A stretch of 64,000 nt of DNA, taken from assembly GCA_028641055.1 (NCBI GenBank), contig CM054062.1:20765639-20829638 (forward strand). The letters run 5' to 3'. The translations under genes and the position numbers were made by a program. Origin of the DNA: Alopecurus myosuroides (taxonomy: Eukaryota; Streptophyta; Magnoliopsida; Poales; Poaceae). Positions 21,018 to 34,068 of this stretch are shown in pieces. The first letter of the stretch is position 1. Every line of letters starts with the position of its first letter. Under the pieces are notes generated by a model, which had not been told where the DNA came from, ran no database searches, and saw only the letters and a list, made by a program, of their open reading frames with translations.

Positions 21018-22772
21018 TGATACGTCTCCAACGTATCGATAATTTCTGATGTTCCATGTTGATATTTTGCCAATTGCTACATGTTTTCTCCCTTCTTTAT
21101 AGCATTTTTACACCTTTTCCGGGACTAACCTATTAACAAGATGCCAAGTGCCAGTTCCCCGTTTTCTGTTGTTTTTTATTTCAGAAAAGTTATTCTGGAA
21201 ATATTCTCGGAATTGGACCCCACGAATCCAGAAGTTCCTATTTTCCTGAAAGCATCCAGAAGTCCGAAGAGGAGTCGAAGACGTGCACCAGGGGGCCCTC
21301 ACCATAGCAAGGCGCGGCCCCCCTTGGCCGCGCCTAGGGGTGGTGAGGCCACCCTGGTGGCCCACCGACGTCGCCCTTTCGCCTATTTATTCCCCTCCGA
21401 AGGAAAACCCTAGGTACCTGATCAAAAATCCCCGGAAAGTTCCGCAGCCGCCGTCGTCGTCAACCCTAGATCAGGGGGGTTCTGAAGTTGTCTCCCGGCA
21501 CCCTGTCGGAGAGGAGATCATCACCGGAGGCCTCTTCATCACCATGCCTGCCTCCGGAGTGATGCGTGAGTAGTTCATCCTTGGACTACGGGTCCATAGC
21601 AGTAGCTAGATGGTTGTCTTCTCCTCCTATGACTCAATGTTTAGATCTCGTGAGCTGCCTAACATGATCGAAATTATTCTTATGTAATTCTATGTGCCGT
21701 GTTTGCTAGGATTCGATGAATATTGAACTTATGCCAAGTTGATTATAGTCTTTATTGCATATGTTATTTGTGATCTTGCATGCTTTCCGTTTCTAGTGGT
21801 TGCTCTGGCCAAGTAGTTGCTAGTGACTCCAAGAGGGAGTATTTATGCTCGATAGTTGGGTTCACGCCTCCTTTTTGCCTATGCTCGAGTGACAGAAATG
21901 TGACGGGGTAGGATGTGTTGTTGCCACTAGGGAGAAAACAGCGGTGTGAGTGCCCGCGTGCACAATCATTGCTTACATTACACACATTGCTTAATGCGAT
22001 TATCTGTTGCTTGCAACTTACTACCTAAGGGGTTCGGATGATAACTTGAGGATGGATTATTAGTCATAGATGCAGTTGGATTACGGTCTATGTATATTGT
22101 TGTAATGCCCGCACTAAATATCATAGTAGTCATCATGTCATGAATGTGCACTACGGTGCAACCTCTATTTGTCAATTGTCGAGCTGTAATTTGTTCACCC
22201 AGCATGCTATCTTTTATGGAGAGACACCACTAGTGAACCTATGAACTCCGGTCCATTTTCCTACACTGTTAAACAAACCACTACAATTCCCTGCTTTCTT
22301 TACTTACTGCAAGCATACACCATTTTCCACACTATACGTCTAATCTTTGTTTTCAGAAAGACCGGTGAGATTGAAAACCTCACTGTACCGTTGGGACAAA
22401 GTATTTTGGTTGTGTTGTGTGCAGGTTCTGCGTTGTTGCTGACACCTGTGAGGCGCCATCACCATATTCAGTAGCATCAACCTTCCGAAGATCCTCTTTC
22501 TCCTACTAGATTGAAAACCTTGGTTCTTAACTGAGGGAAATTCTTACCGCTGTACTTATCACACCCTCCTCTTGGGGTTCCCAACACGCCATCCATAGCA
22601 TCAAGAATTCTTGGCGCCGTTACCTGGGACTTAAAATTCATCATCATCAAGAAGTCTCCCCTGTCAAGGCACCGTCAAGGCGTAGCAAAGAATTTCTGGC
22701 GCCGTTGCCGGGGAACAAAACAAACATACATAAGAAGACTTCCTCCCGCAACGGTCGCCATCCATAGCAGCA
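21018..22772 (+). repeat. 3' LTR of element D
   Basis: 1755 bp, closely matching 15548-17284. Primer-site-like copies at 22612-22629 and 22697-22714. Ends TAGCAGCA, followed by target copy GTGCT. Confidence 0.9.
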
Positions 22773-22887
22773 GTGCTCGAAGTTATTTCCTTTAGATTCT
22801 GCAATTATATCTTTTTGTTTCTTGTTTTTATTTTCACTAGTTAGGCTTGTTTTTACTTGTTCCTTGTTTTTTTACTAGTAATTCTTA

Positions 22888-25557
22888 ATGGAAAACAACA
22901 AAAATATGAGAGAGCTTTATTTGCATGCTAGTAGCAATGTTATTAGCATTAATTCTTTCGATACCATATTTCTAATGCTATGGAAAAGTCTAAGCTTGGG
23001 GAAGCTAGTTTATATAATCTTTTTAGTTCCCCATCTTTAGAGGAGAAAATTTGCTCTGATGATACTTTATCTCCCATATGTGATAAATCTAATGATGCTT
23101 GTGATATTTTAAATCCTCCTGCTAAAAGTGTTCCTTTTAAAATACCTATGAAAATTGTTGAACATGTCAGGAATAACTGCTATTTTGGAGATGGAACTGT
23201 CCATCCTCGTGGTCATTTACTCTTTATACATGGATTATGCGGGTTGTTCAAGTGTGTAGGTATTTCAATGGACAAAGTTAAGAGGAGGCTATTACCTTTG
23301 TCACTTAAGGACAAAGCAAGAGAGTGGTATGAGCTACTAGATGATCCTCATCATTTGGAGTGGAAGGAGCTTGAATGTCTACTTTATTCTAAATTTTATT
23401 CTTCTCATGAACTGTATTTAGATAGGAATTACATTTATAATTTTTAGCCTCGTGATGGAGAAAGCATTGCTCAAGCTTGGGAAAGACTGAAAACATTAAT
23501 ACTTAAATGTCCTAACCATGAGCTTCCTAAGGAAATAATTGTTACTAATTTTTATGCAAGGCTTTCAGGACATTACAAGGATTAGATGCCTATTCAGAGG
23601 GTTCTTTCTCAAGTAAAAAGGTGGAAGCTAAATGGGATCTTCTTGAAACAATTCAAACCAATAATGAAGGGTGGAATAACGACAAAGGTAAAGAATCAGG
23701 TATAAACTATGAGTATGATTGCATTAAGTCTTTCGCTGAAACTGCTGATTTTCAAGAGCTTAGTGCTAAATATGGTCTTGATCCTCAAATGATTGTTGGT
23801 TGGTATAGATCCTTTGCTTCTTATATTAATGTTCCTAAAGCAAATGGGGACATATATCATGGAACTTTTAAAGACACTTGCATGAAAAATGAAATTGTTA
23901 TTAATGATTGCAATGAACATGCTCAAACTTCTGAAATTATTATTTCTTATAAGCATGTTAATTTTTGTGGAGCACTTAGACCTTGTAAAAATAATCAAAT
24001 AAAAGCAGAATATTGTATCCATCATGGGAATGAAAAAACCAGAAAGTGGGACAGGGCTTTAGATGATTGTGCCCTCTATCCTTTTATTTGTGAACTTTGC
24101 TGTAAAGTGGGTCATTTCAATTTTCAATGCTCAGGCTATAATAATAACCATTCGAATCCTATGAGTACTGCAAGTTTGTATTGTGATGACATGATCACTC
24201 CTAATCAGCATGACGAACTTACATTATTTTGGGGGTGTGAAGAGTTATCAAGAAAAACTTCTTTGGTAGATATGAGTGCTCTTGATATGAATAGTGTCCC
24301 GCATGGTTGTCATCTTTATTGTGTTAATAATTTCCACACAAATACTTGCATACAAAATATTATAAAAGAGGAGATTTTACATAAATATGACAGGAATAAT
24401 ATTTGTTTTCATCTTATTAATGAAGAGGAGAAATCCTCCAAAGTTTTTTCTATTGTTTCTGACAACAAACCAGGGTATGTGGAGAAGCTTCCTTTCAAGA
24501 CTCTCCCTCCTATAGAGAGGAAGAATAAGAAGAAGAGGAGTAAAAGGATAGACGTAATGGTATCTCCCCCTAAGTATGTTGCTCCTATTATAGTTTTTGA
24601 TGAGTCTGAACTCGATGATTTTCCTATGGCTGTTATTTATGAAAGTGATCATTATTGGGAGAAACACACTACTTTTGATATTGAAAATCTCTTTGGTACC
24701 AATTCTGAAAATGATGATTGCTATACTATTAGTACCATACATGTTCCTTCCAATGATGATATAGAAAGCTATGGATTGTGGATGATGTGTTTGAAAATCC
24801 TTTTGCTACTGATGATTATATGCTTGATACATCTCTTTCTAGTAAAAACGATGATATGTTTACAAATGAATGCACTTTGGAAGATAACTATTCTATTTCC
24901 TATGATGATACTATGCCTCCAATCTTTGATAACTATTATAAAATATGCTATAAGATAGGCTATGATTACAATTATCCTCATGAAACTTGTCATAGTTATG
25001 GAGGGAGTACCCAAAACCATCTCCCTAATATACAACTTGTCTATCATGTTGGAGTTCTTTATGATGATTACAATGATGAAAATGCTATTTTCAGTCCACC
25101 TACTATTGAGGAGAAAATTAATTATGATTACAATATGCCTCCTATATTTGATGATTACGGTGATGAGAATGATAATGATAGCTATTTTGTTGAATTTTCT
25201 CCCACTACTATTGACGAGAAGGACTATGCTTATGTGGAGAGTAATAATTCTTTTATGCATGTGGCCCATGATAAGAATGTTTATTGTGATAGTTATATTG
25301 TTAATTTTATTCATGATGCTACTGAAAGTTATTATGAGAGAGGGAAACATAGTCTTATGCATCTCAAAAATATCAAGTTTCCCCTCTTTATGTTGAAAGT
25401 TTTGAGTGTGCACTTATTTTGTCTTACTATGCTAGCCACTTTGTGCTTTATTGAATTGTTCTTCTACAAGATTATTTTTCATAGTAAGTGGGTTAGAATT
25501 AAACTTCTTTTATATTTTCTTCTTGATGCTCTCTTTTTCTTAAATTCCTATTTCTAA
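22888..25557 (+). pseudogene. Broken gag-like gene of element C
   Basis: Athila-type gag (capsid/nucleocapsid) in several frames. MENNKNMRELYLHASSNV starts at 22888 and shifts near 22975. 22980-23447 has the capsid-like core (LKDKAREWYELLDD). An in-frame TAG at 23445-23447 interrupts RNYIYNF-PRDGES. After a shift near 23586 the frame 23621-24958 follows, with a CX2CX4HX4C knuckle at 24089-24130 (C157, C160, H165, C170 of that frame). Another shift near 24780 leads to 24778-25557, an acidic Asp/Tyr-rich region with repeated YDYNMPPIFDDY-like units ending in a hydrophobic tail. AT-rich codon use contrasts with the Tat elements. Confidence 0.75.
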
Positions 25558-27951
25558 TGTGAGCATCTTCTCAAATTATCATGCCTAGCTAAAAGGCGTT
25601 AAATAAAAGCACTTCCTGGGAGATAACCCATGGTTTTATTTTTGCTTTGTTTTTCTCTATTTTCTTTGATTCTAGGTGGTCTATACTTATGTAGAAACTC
25701 CTTTGTATCTTTATTTTCATGTATTAGTTGTGCCAAGTAAAGTTTCTAGCGAAAGTTGGAGTTGGTTTTGAATTTTTGCGCAGAAAACAGATTTCTGCTG
25801 TCCATCGTAAAAAATTGTATAATTCACAGAAAGATCAAAATGAACTGAAACTTTTTGTGCTTATTCCTCGTCTAATTCCAAAACTTTTTCGTTCTTTATA
25901 TTTTTTGATCGGAGCAACTTAAGTTCCCCAAAAAAATTCATCATTACAGATTGTTCTGGTTTTGGCAGATTCTGCCATTTTTCTTGCATTTGCTCTTTTA
26001 CCATGTCAAGTAGATTTCTTTGCTTCACGAAACATCAGGCTGTAGCTAATGTTTAAAAGTATCAATATAACTTGTGACCATGCAGAAATCATGGATTTTT
26101 TTTATTGTTGCACTAACCCTCTAATGCGAATTACTTTGAGTGTGGTGTGAAGGAAGTTTTCAAGGGTCAAAAGAAGAGGGTGATATAATGTAATCAAGAG
26201 AGTGCAAACCAAAGCTTGGGGATGCCCCTGTGTTTCATACTTGAAAATTCTAAGAAGACTCAAGAGTCTAAGCTTGGGGATGCCCAAGGCATCCCCTTCT
26301 TCATCAACAATTTATCAGGTCACTTCTAGTGAAACTATATTTTTATTCAGTCACATCATATGAATTTTTACTTGGAGCGTCTGTTTGTTTTCTTTTGTTT
26401 TCCTTGCTGAAATAATATTGCTGGAACCTAGCATTACTTTTTGGAACAGAGACACGCTCCTCTTTTTCATATGAATACTTGTTATGCTCGTATTCTTAGT
26501 TTTTCTTCTAGCGGCTGCAAATCCTTTTAGCTCCTTTTTTCATGCATCTCTTTTTCGGAGTTGTTAGTTCTAGAAGAGTTATGTTAGTACTCTCTTGTTA
26601 TATTGCTATATCTCTTGGAGTGTTTTTGTTGTTTGGTGTTTTATGGAAATAGAAAATTCTACGTGTGGTAGATGGTATAACAAAAAAGCTTGCATATTCG
26701 CTTAGATCACTTAACTGTTTCAATTGATTATTTGCTGTTGTTTTGAGATATTAATATGCTTAATGGTAAACCTTCTGGTTTAGTAGAGTAAAAACTATTA
26801 ATGTTTGGTCTAAAATCTTGAAACTTTGCCACACTCAAATAACCAGTTGATGGGATAATGGTATATGACTTCCTTTTCTGATAGCAATCGTAATAGCTTT
26901 TTGTTACGCGCTACGGTCGGGGTAGCTAACCGTGACTTGTCACTGCCACGAACCCTCTTGCAGTGATTTTCATTATGCCTTGTAAAATCATGATTTTAGT
27001 TGTAATCTTTTAACTTGTGAGTTCTATGTTACGGTTTTCTGGCATCCATATTTGCTAGCCTCTTCGGTACTGTGCATTGCTCATTCTCACATTGAGAGTT
27101 GGTGCAAACTTTGTCAGTGCATCCAAATCCCGTGGGAGAACTTTGTTATTCTACACATAACCCAAAAATTATCTTCCTCAAAACAGCCACCATACCTACC
27201 TACCATGGCATTTCCATAGCCATTCGAGATATATTGCCATACAACATACATCATCATTATGTTACTTGTCATGCTTCATTGTTATTTTGCATACTGCTAC
27301 ACTGGCAGGAGAATTTAGTTTTATATACATTAGAGATATTTCAGTTTGATTTATGAGTACTAAAAGTGTGATGATTCATTGTAAAATAGAGTGGTGCCCC
27401 TACCAGACTACCAGTGAGGTTATGTAAAAAAAAGAGAAAAAGCCCAAAAAGAAAAAAAGAAAGAAAGGGAAAAAGAGAGATAATAAAGAGAGAGGGGGCA
27501 GCACTACTATGATTTATTGCACACTTGTGCTTGATTAGCATCATTACTTCAATTTGGAGAGAGTTTTCATATTATGACTTGCATAAGTATGTGGGGAACT
27601 TACAATATAAAACTTGGCTTGTATATTCCAATGATGAGCCTCCTCAAAAGAGCTCTAGGTCTTCGTGAGCAAGCAAGTTGGATGCACCCCCACTAGTTCC
27701 ATTGGAGAGCTTTCATACACTTATAGATCTATGTGTATCCGTTGTGTGGCAATCACTACTCCTTGCATAACTTTGATTATAATACTTCCTCTTGTCTAAT
27801 GATCACTTTCAGTTGTGTGAGACTTTCTTCCATTGATCATCCAAACCCCCCATAATGTTCTTTTAGCCATAACATCCTGGTGCCAGGGCCCAATACAGAG
27901 TGCTTGCTTGTTTTGAGTGTACACATATTTTAATGATTTTTTACGTGCATA
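25558..27951 (+). repeat. 3' noncoding block of element C, left of the Helitron
   Basis: Aligns in order with 18321-20690 of element D. It includes the tract-like pair (26213-26228, 26271-26284) and the hairpin at 26276-26296. No gene seen. Confidence 0.65.
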
Positions 27952-29212
27952 TCTCTACTATATAATACGGCTTATGGTGGCTGTCGTACGTTCTGGTAGT
28001 TTTACAATTACAATTTAGTCCATCAGAAAGCTGGAAATCAACCCGCGGTACATCTGTATCCCAACCGCACCTTCTTATCCCAAATCTAAACGCACTGCCC
28101 GCAGGGAACCACCACGCCCAGGCGACCATGGGCCCCTCCCTGGTGCAGACCCCCTTAGTCTTGATTCATTTACAGATAACAATCGATGCCCGCAGGGATA
28201 GGCACAGCGAACGAGGAAAAGTTTCGGCAGTGCCAGGACCTAGATCTCTGCACAGCTTGACCATAGTCTTGATTCATTTACAGATAACAATCGATGCCTA
28301 TTCTCCGTCAGCTACTGTTAAAATATGACAGTGGTGTCCTGGCCGCTCTTTAGGAAGAATCGTAGCAGACAGCTGCTCCTGGAAGGGCAAGGACGCTGAC
28401 GTGCAAGTGAGCGAGTACTTGCCTTGGTCGTGTCCTACATCGACATGATCATCTTCTCTATGCTGGCTGATAATTATTTGGACGAATGATCAAACCACTT
28501 AGATGAAAGCAAGCTCTTATTTTCATATATATATTCAGGCAACGAAGGATTTGAGATATACTTATATGCATGTACAACCTCACCTCTCATTCTCTCAATC
28601 CATAACTCGGGCAGGTACTTGCTGCTATGACAGTTCACTAGGTGGCTAGGGTCACATGGTTGCTACTGCGAGAAGGATTTATCAGTGTTGCAACTATGGT
28701 CGAACAACCATCTGCTGAACTGCTCACTGTAGTGAATAAGAAGGATATATTTAGTTATTCAGCAAAGAACTGTAGATAGTATTGTTGTCGGCTTCTCTAT
28801 CTCAAGAAATTGTGGAGAAGGAACGGAAATAATGCAGGGCAATCGCCTCAGATCTCAAATACATTGAGTAGACTATTCACAAGAACAGATGATGGCAGCC
28901 ACCATTTTCTTTTGAGAGCTGATCTGATGGGATAGAGCTCACAGAAAATAGAGATAGAAGGCTTCTTTGCAGCGGAGGAGATGAAGAATTGCACAGAGTT
29001 TGAGACAGGTGTATTTTTTGCAACAAGCAAAAATGGTGGGGGCTGTAAAACTATCCTCTATTTTCACACATCTTTAACAGAACATTCCTAGGCATTTTTA
29101 ATAGAGCATGCATGTACATTTGTAACAATAACACTAAAAAAATTCATAGGTGAAAATTAGTTCTGTAGTGTTATTATCGTGGTTCCGTAGCAAAGCATGG
29201 GCAATTTGCTAG
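27952..29212. mobile_element. Non-autonomous Helitron
   Basis: Begins TCTCTACTATATAATA after an A and ends GGGCAATTTGCTAG before a T, matching the Helitron rule A|TC...CTRR|T. Just inside the 3' end is the imperfect inverted pair CCGTAGCA/TGGGC seen in grass Helitrons. The homologous place in element D (about 20690) lacks it, which gives a near-precise empty site. It contains no Rep/helicase. A 35-bp direct repeat lies inside (28156-28190 and 28264-28298). Length 1261 bp. Confidence 0.8.
28156..28298. repeat. 35-bp exact direct repeat inside the Helitron
   Basis: The unit starts TAGTCTTGATTCATTTACAG and ends AATCGATGCC; copies start at 28156 and 28264, 108 bp apart. Confidence 0.85.
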
Positions 29213-29541
29213 TTGTTGTCACTTGACCTGATCCTAACAGGAGTTGTTGTGAGAGTTTGATGCCTTGGATGATTATATTGTTGTTCTTGAAGATTAAATC
29301 ATCTCTAATAAACCATTGCACGGTTGGTTGACTTTTAGTATTGAGTCATTGAAAAGTTTTACTTTGTTCTTCCAAATGTTTTATACATTATTCTATTTGA
29401 TATCAACTATAAACCATAGCCTTTATTCATTTGATCCTAGTTTACATGCTTTATATTACTATGATGTTCAAGTTTATGTTGGTATTAGGTCACCTCAGAA
29501 ATTATTTGTTTTTATCATTTACCTACTCGAGGACGTGTAGG

Positions 29542-29559
29542 AACTAAGCTTGGGGATGT
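29542..29559 (+). other. Polypurine tract of element C
   Basis: AACTAAGCTTGGGGATGT directly before the right LTR at 29560. Confidence 0.75.
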
Positions 29560-30956
29560 TGATACATCATAAATGTATCCATAATTTCTGATGTTCCATG
29601 TTGTTTTCATACTATATGCTATAAACTTTATGTCATTTTTATGGATTTTATGGGACTAACCTATTGACAAGATGCGACAGAGACAGTTCCTGTTCTCTCT
29701 TGTTTTTAGTTTTAGAAAAGTTGTTCTAAAAATATTCTTGGAATTAGACGATTCAAAAGCCAAAAGTATTAGAATTCCCGATGGGTCAAGGAAGTCCAAA
29801 GGAGACCTGGAGGGGGCCCCTGAAGCCCCCACACCATGCCTGGGCGCGGGTCGACCCCTCGCCGCGTCGGTAGGTGGTGCGGGCCCCTCGGACGCCCACC
29901 ACCATCGCCCTTTCGCCTATATATGCCCCGATGCATAAACCCTAAAGATATCGGGCCCCTTCCACGAAAAGTTCCGTAGATCCGCCGACAAGTTTTGAGG
30001 GAGACAAATATCTGTTCCGGTACCCTGCCAGGACGGAGAAGTGCGCCCAGATCCATCTCCATCGACTCCACCCCCATATTCATCGTTGTTGCCGTCTCCT
30101 ATGATGAGGAGGGAGTAGTTCACCTTCGGGGCTGAGGGCTCTACCGGTAGCTATGTGTTTCATCTCTCTCTCCCATGGTGTGATATTTAAGTGATCATGA
30201 GCTTTGTAATCTAGTTGAATAAGTAGATGTTACTCTTCATCTATTATGCTACTCAAGTGGTTTTGTTATGAGATCTTCGTAGACACTTTGATCATGGTGT
30301 AATGGTGACAGTGTGTGCACCGTGTGGTTTAGCATGATATTTATATCTTGTGTTGGATGACCCTATGAAATTGTGGCGTTTTTTTAGTACTAATTTGGGG
30401 TGCTCATAGTGACAGCGTGGGGCGCCCTAGAGAGGGAATACAAACTTGAGGAGTGTTGTTACAGCCCTATGCATGGATTGGTGTTTGTTATCTGACCGGA
30501 GAGTGGTTTGGAGTAGCATAGTCAAGATATGATATTTATGCATTCAATTATGTTATCATTGTTGAGAGTGTTCACTAGTGAAACTATGATCATTAGGCCT
30601 TGTTTCTAAGCATTGAAACACCGTTTACAATCAGTTCTGCTACATGTTTGCTTGCTGCTATTTTTATTTCAGATTGCTACTATCACTTATAATTATCCAT
30701 ACTACTTGTATTTCACTCTCTCTTCGCCGAACTAGTGCACCTATACAACTGACAATTGTATTAGGTGTGTCGGGGACACAAGAGACTTCTTGTATCATAG
30801 TTGCATGGTTGCTTGAGAGGGATACCTTTGACCTCTTCCTCCCTGAGTTTGATTAAACTTGGGTGATCCACTTAAGGGAAAATTGCTATTTTTCTACAAC
30901 CTCTACACCTGGAGGCCCAACAGTGTCTACAAGAATAGAAGCGTGCATAGACATCA
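29560..30956 (+). repeat. 3' LTR of element C
   Basis: 1397 bp, TGATACATC to ATAGACATCA, followed by target copy GGTAC (30957-30961). Visibly diverged from the 5' LTR with small indels. Confidence 0.9.
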
Positions 30957-30961
30957 GGTAC

Positions 30962-32412
30962 CGGCGGAGGTCTTGCTGGTATATCGCAGATCTGAGCAAG
31001 GCCAGATCGCGCGCTTCCTCGAGCAGGTCCACGCCATCTTGGTTCTCCTACTGTGTGTCCTTCTCCGTGTACAGGACGATCCGAGGCAAATTGAACTGGA
31101 TATCAGCCGAGAGGACGGCTTTCGCCCCGTAGACGAGGAAGAAGGGCGTGTAATCGGTCGATCGGTTGGGCGTGGTCCTAAGGCTCTATAGGACGGATGG
31201 AAGCTCTACTATCCAGTAGCCAGGCGCCCGCTCGAGCGGGTCTACTAGCCGAGACTTGATGCCGGCTAGGATTAGGCCGTTAGCTCTTTCCACTTGGTCG
31301 TTTAACTCGGGGTGGGCCACGAACGCCAGGTCCAGCCGGATCCCCTTGTCCCCACAAAATTGCGCGAAAACGCATTTGGCAAAGTTTGTGTTGTTGTCGG
31401 TGATGATGCAATGCAGGTAGCCGCAGCGGTAGATGATGTCCCGGAAGAAGGTGATGACGGTATGGCCGTCCAACCGCTTGATCAGCTTGGCCTCGATCCA
31501 TTTGGTAAATTTGTCGACGACAACCAGTAGGTGGGTCATGCCACCTAAGGCTGTTTTGAACGGGCCCACCATGTCTAGTCCCCACACGGCAACTGACCAG
31601 GTGATGGGAATGGTTCTGAGCGGTGCTCGGCGTGTGCTTATACGTTCGGAAGCGCTGGCAGCCGTTGCAGGCCTTGATCAGTTTTTCGGCGTCAGCCGAT
31701 ATGGTTGGCTAGTAGAAACCATATCGTACGGCCTTGGAGCATGTTGCTCTTGTTGATGCGTGGTGGCCGCATTACCCCTTGTGTATGTCCTCGAGGAGGC
31801 AGAGGCAGAGCTCCGGCTCGGCGCAACGTAAGTACATTCCGCATGTCCTTCGTTTGTGCAGGTGGTTGTTGATGACGGTGTAGGCCTTGGCGCGACGCTG
31901 GATCTGTCGCGTGAGCACCTTGTCATTTGGGAGTGTGCCCTGTATGAGGAAGTCGAGGTAGGGCTATGCCCAAACTGGGGTTGGGTACTTGGCGAAGGCG
32001 TAGTGTTGGAGGAGTTGAAGGCGTGTTTCCTCCGTTAGGCTGGCCCCCGGCTCCGGGTGGTGGGCATCTAGGTTCGACTGGCGAGCCCCTAAGTCTGGTG
32101 TGCGAGCCCCCGGGTCTGGTCAGCGAGCCCTCGGGTCTAACAAGTGGTCTGCGGTGTCCGGCTGGTTGATCAGCATGAGGATAGCCGCTGGTTGTGACTT
32201 GGGGTCGGCTGATGTCTTTGTGCCGATCGGTGATGAAGCTGAAAGGAGAGCCCCCGGGTCCTTTTGTCCGGTTGGGTCAGCCAGCAGGATGCTGGAGTCG
32301 GAGTCCGGCGATAGAGTAATGGACGTCTTGTAGAGGTGCTCGAGGGAGACGCTAGGCGGGATTGCCTGACTCGTAGAGCCGAGCTTTGTGAGCATGTCGG
32401 TCGTCTCGTTGA
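30962..32412 (-). pseudogene. pol of element B: end of RNase H to integrase core
   Basis: Minus strand. From 32412 the RNase H end (LNETTDMLTKLGS), a long proline/serine-rich linker, an H2C2 zinc region (GHHASTRA... CNGCQRF, about 31790-31640, with TAG replacing an expected TGG), then the integrase core from 31587. Its triad is D5 (LDMVGPF), D64 (ITDNNTNF) and E100 (NDQVERANG), a complete DD35E. A frameshift near 31190 precedes the DYTPFFLVYGAKAVL block. Left of 30962 the frame resumes at 14059, beyond element C. Several stops and shifts: not functional. Confidence 0.85.
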
Positions 32413-32461
32413 GTGCTTGATGTCTACACAAGCTTCTATTATTGTAGACAGTGTTGGGCCT

Positions 32462-34050
32462 TGATGCTGGTGATTCACACGGTTGTTGGGAGACCCCAAG
32501 AGGAGGGTGTGATGAGCACAGTGGTAGGTATTTCCCCTTAGTTAGGAACCAAGGTTATCAATCCAGTAGGAGAAAGAGGACCTTCGGAAGGTTGATGCCA
32601 CTGACGGTGGTGCTGGCGCTTCACTGATGTCAGCAACAACGTGGAACCTGCACACAAATCAACCAAAATACTTTGCCCCAACGGTACAGTGAGGTTGTCA
32701 ATCTCACCGGTCTTGCTGAAAACAAAGATTAGACGTATAGTGTGGAAAAACAGTGTATGCTTGCAGAAAGTAAAGAAAGCAGGAAATTGTTGTGGTTTGT
32801 TTAACAGTGTGGAAAAATGGATCGGGTTTCATAGTTTCACTAATGGTGTCTCTCCATAAAAGATAGCATGCTAGGTGAACAAATTACAGTTGGGCAATTG
32901 ACAAATAGAGGTTGCATCGTAGTGCACAATATGACATGAAGATTACTATGATATTTAATGCGGGCATTACAACAAGATACATAGACCGACATCCATCAAC
33001 ATATATGACTAATAATCCACCCTCAGGTTATCATCCGAAACCCCTCAGGTATTAAGTTGCAAGCAACAGATAATTGCATTAAACAAAGTGTGTAATGTAA
33101 GCAATTATTATGCACGCGGGCACTCTCACCGCTGTTTTCTCCCTAATGGCAACAACACATCCTCCCCCTTCACGTTTCTGTCACTCGAGCAAGGCAACAA
33201 GGAGGCATGAACCCACTATCAAGCATAAATACTCCTTCTTGGAGTCACTAGCAACTACTTGGACAGAATAACCACTAGCAACGGAGAGCATGCAAGATCA
33301 CAAATAACATATGCAAATAAAGACTATAATCAACTTGGCATAAGGTCAATATTCATCGGATCCCAGCAAACACAACACAGATAATTACATAAGATCAATC
33401 TCGATCATGATAGGAAGCTCACGAGATCTAAACATGGAGGCATATGAGGAGAAGACAACCATCTAGCTATAGCTACGAACCCGTAGTCCAAGGATTAACT
33501 ACTCACACATCACTCCGGAGGTAGTCATGGTGATGGAGAAGCCTACGGTGATGATCTCCTCTCCGGCAGGGTGCCGGAAACAGCTTCAGAACCCCCTGAT
33601 CTGGGGTTGACGGTGACGGCGGCTGCGGAACGTTTTTGGGAATTTTGATAAGGTGTTTAGGGTTTTCCATCCGGGGGGCTTAAATAGGCGAAACAGCGAA
33701 GGCGGTGGAGGCCGGGGGGACCCACACCCATAGCTAGCGCGGCCAGGGGGCGCGCCACCCTATGGTGTGGCCCCCCGCTGCCCCTCTTCGGCTCCTCTTC
33801 GGACTTCTGGATGCTTTCGAGGAAAATAGGACTTCCGGGCTTCAAATTTTTCAATTCCGAGAATATTTCCAAAACAACTTTTCTGAAACTAAAAAACAGC
33901 AGAAAACAGGGAACTGGCTCTGTGGCAACTTGTTAATAGGTTAGTCCGGAAAATCGATAAAAATGACATAAAGAAGGGACAAAACATGTAGCAATTGGCA
34001 TAATATGATCATGGAGCATCAGAAATTAGGGATACGTTTATGACGTATCA
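32462..34050 (-). repeat. 3' LTR of element F
   Basis: 1589 bp. Related to LTRs D and K. On the minus strand it starts TGATACGTCATAAACG at 34050, preceded by the tract at 34051-34068, and ends at 32462. Confidence 0.88.
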
Positions 34051-34068
34051 AGCATCCCCAAGCTTAGT
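34051..34068 (-). other. Polypurine tract of element F
   Basis: Minus strand AACTAAGCTTGGGGATGC-like sequence directly before the 3' LTR. Confidence 0.7.

Larger units (their letters stand above)
15548..22772 (+). mobile_element. Element D: non-autonomous Athila-like element nested in C
   Basis: LTRs at 15548-17284 and 21018-22772, target duplication GTGCT (15543-15547 and 22773-22777). The internal region is only about 3.7 kb, with a gag fragment and a decayed retropepsin but no RT or integrase. The insertion falls in the leader of C, between C's primer site and its gag. Confidence 0.93.
14060..30956 (+). mobile_element. Element C: non-autonomous Athila-like Ty3/gypsy element with two LTRs
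   Basis: LTRs at 14060-15482 and 29560-30956 start TGATAC and end GTAGACATCA. It is flanked by the 5-bp duplication GGTAC (14055-14059 and 30957-30961). The primer site matches plant tRNA-Asp, as is usual for Athila. Inside are a broken gag with a CCHC knuckle and a long noncoding tail; I see no reverse transcriptase or integrase. It contains element D (15548-22772) and a Helitron (27952-29212). It splits the integrase of element B. Confidence 0.92.
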
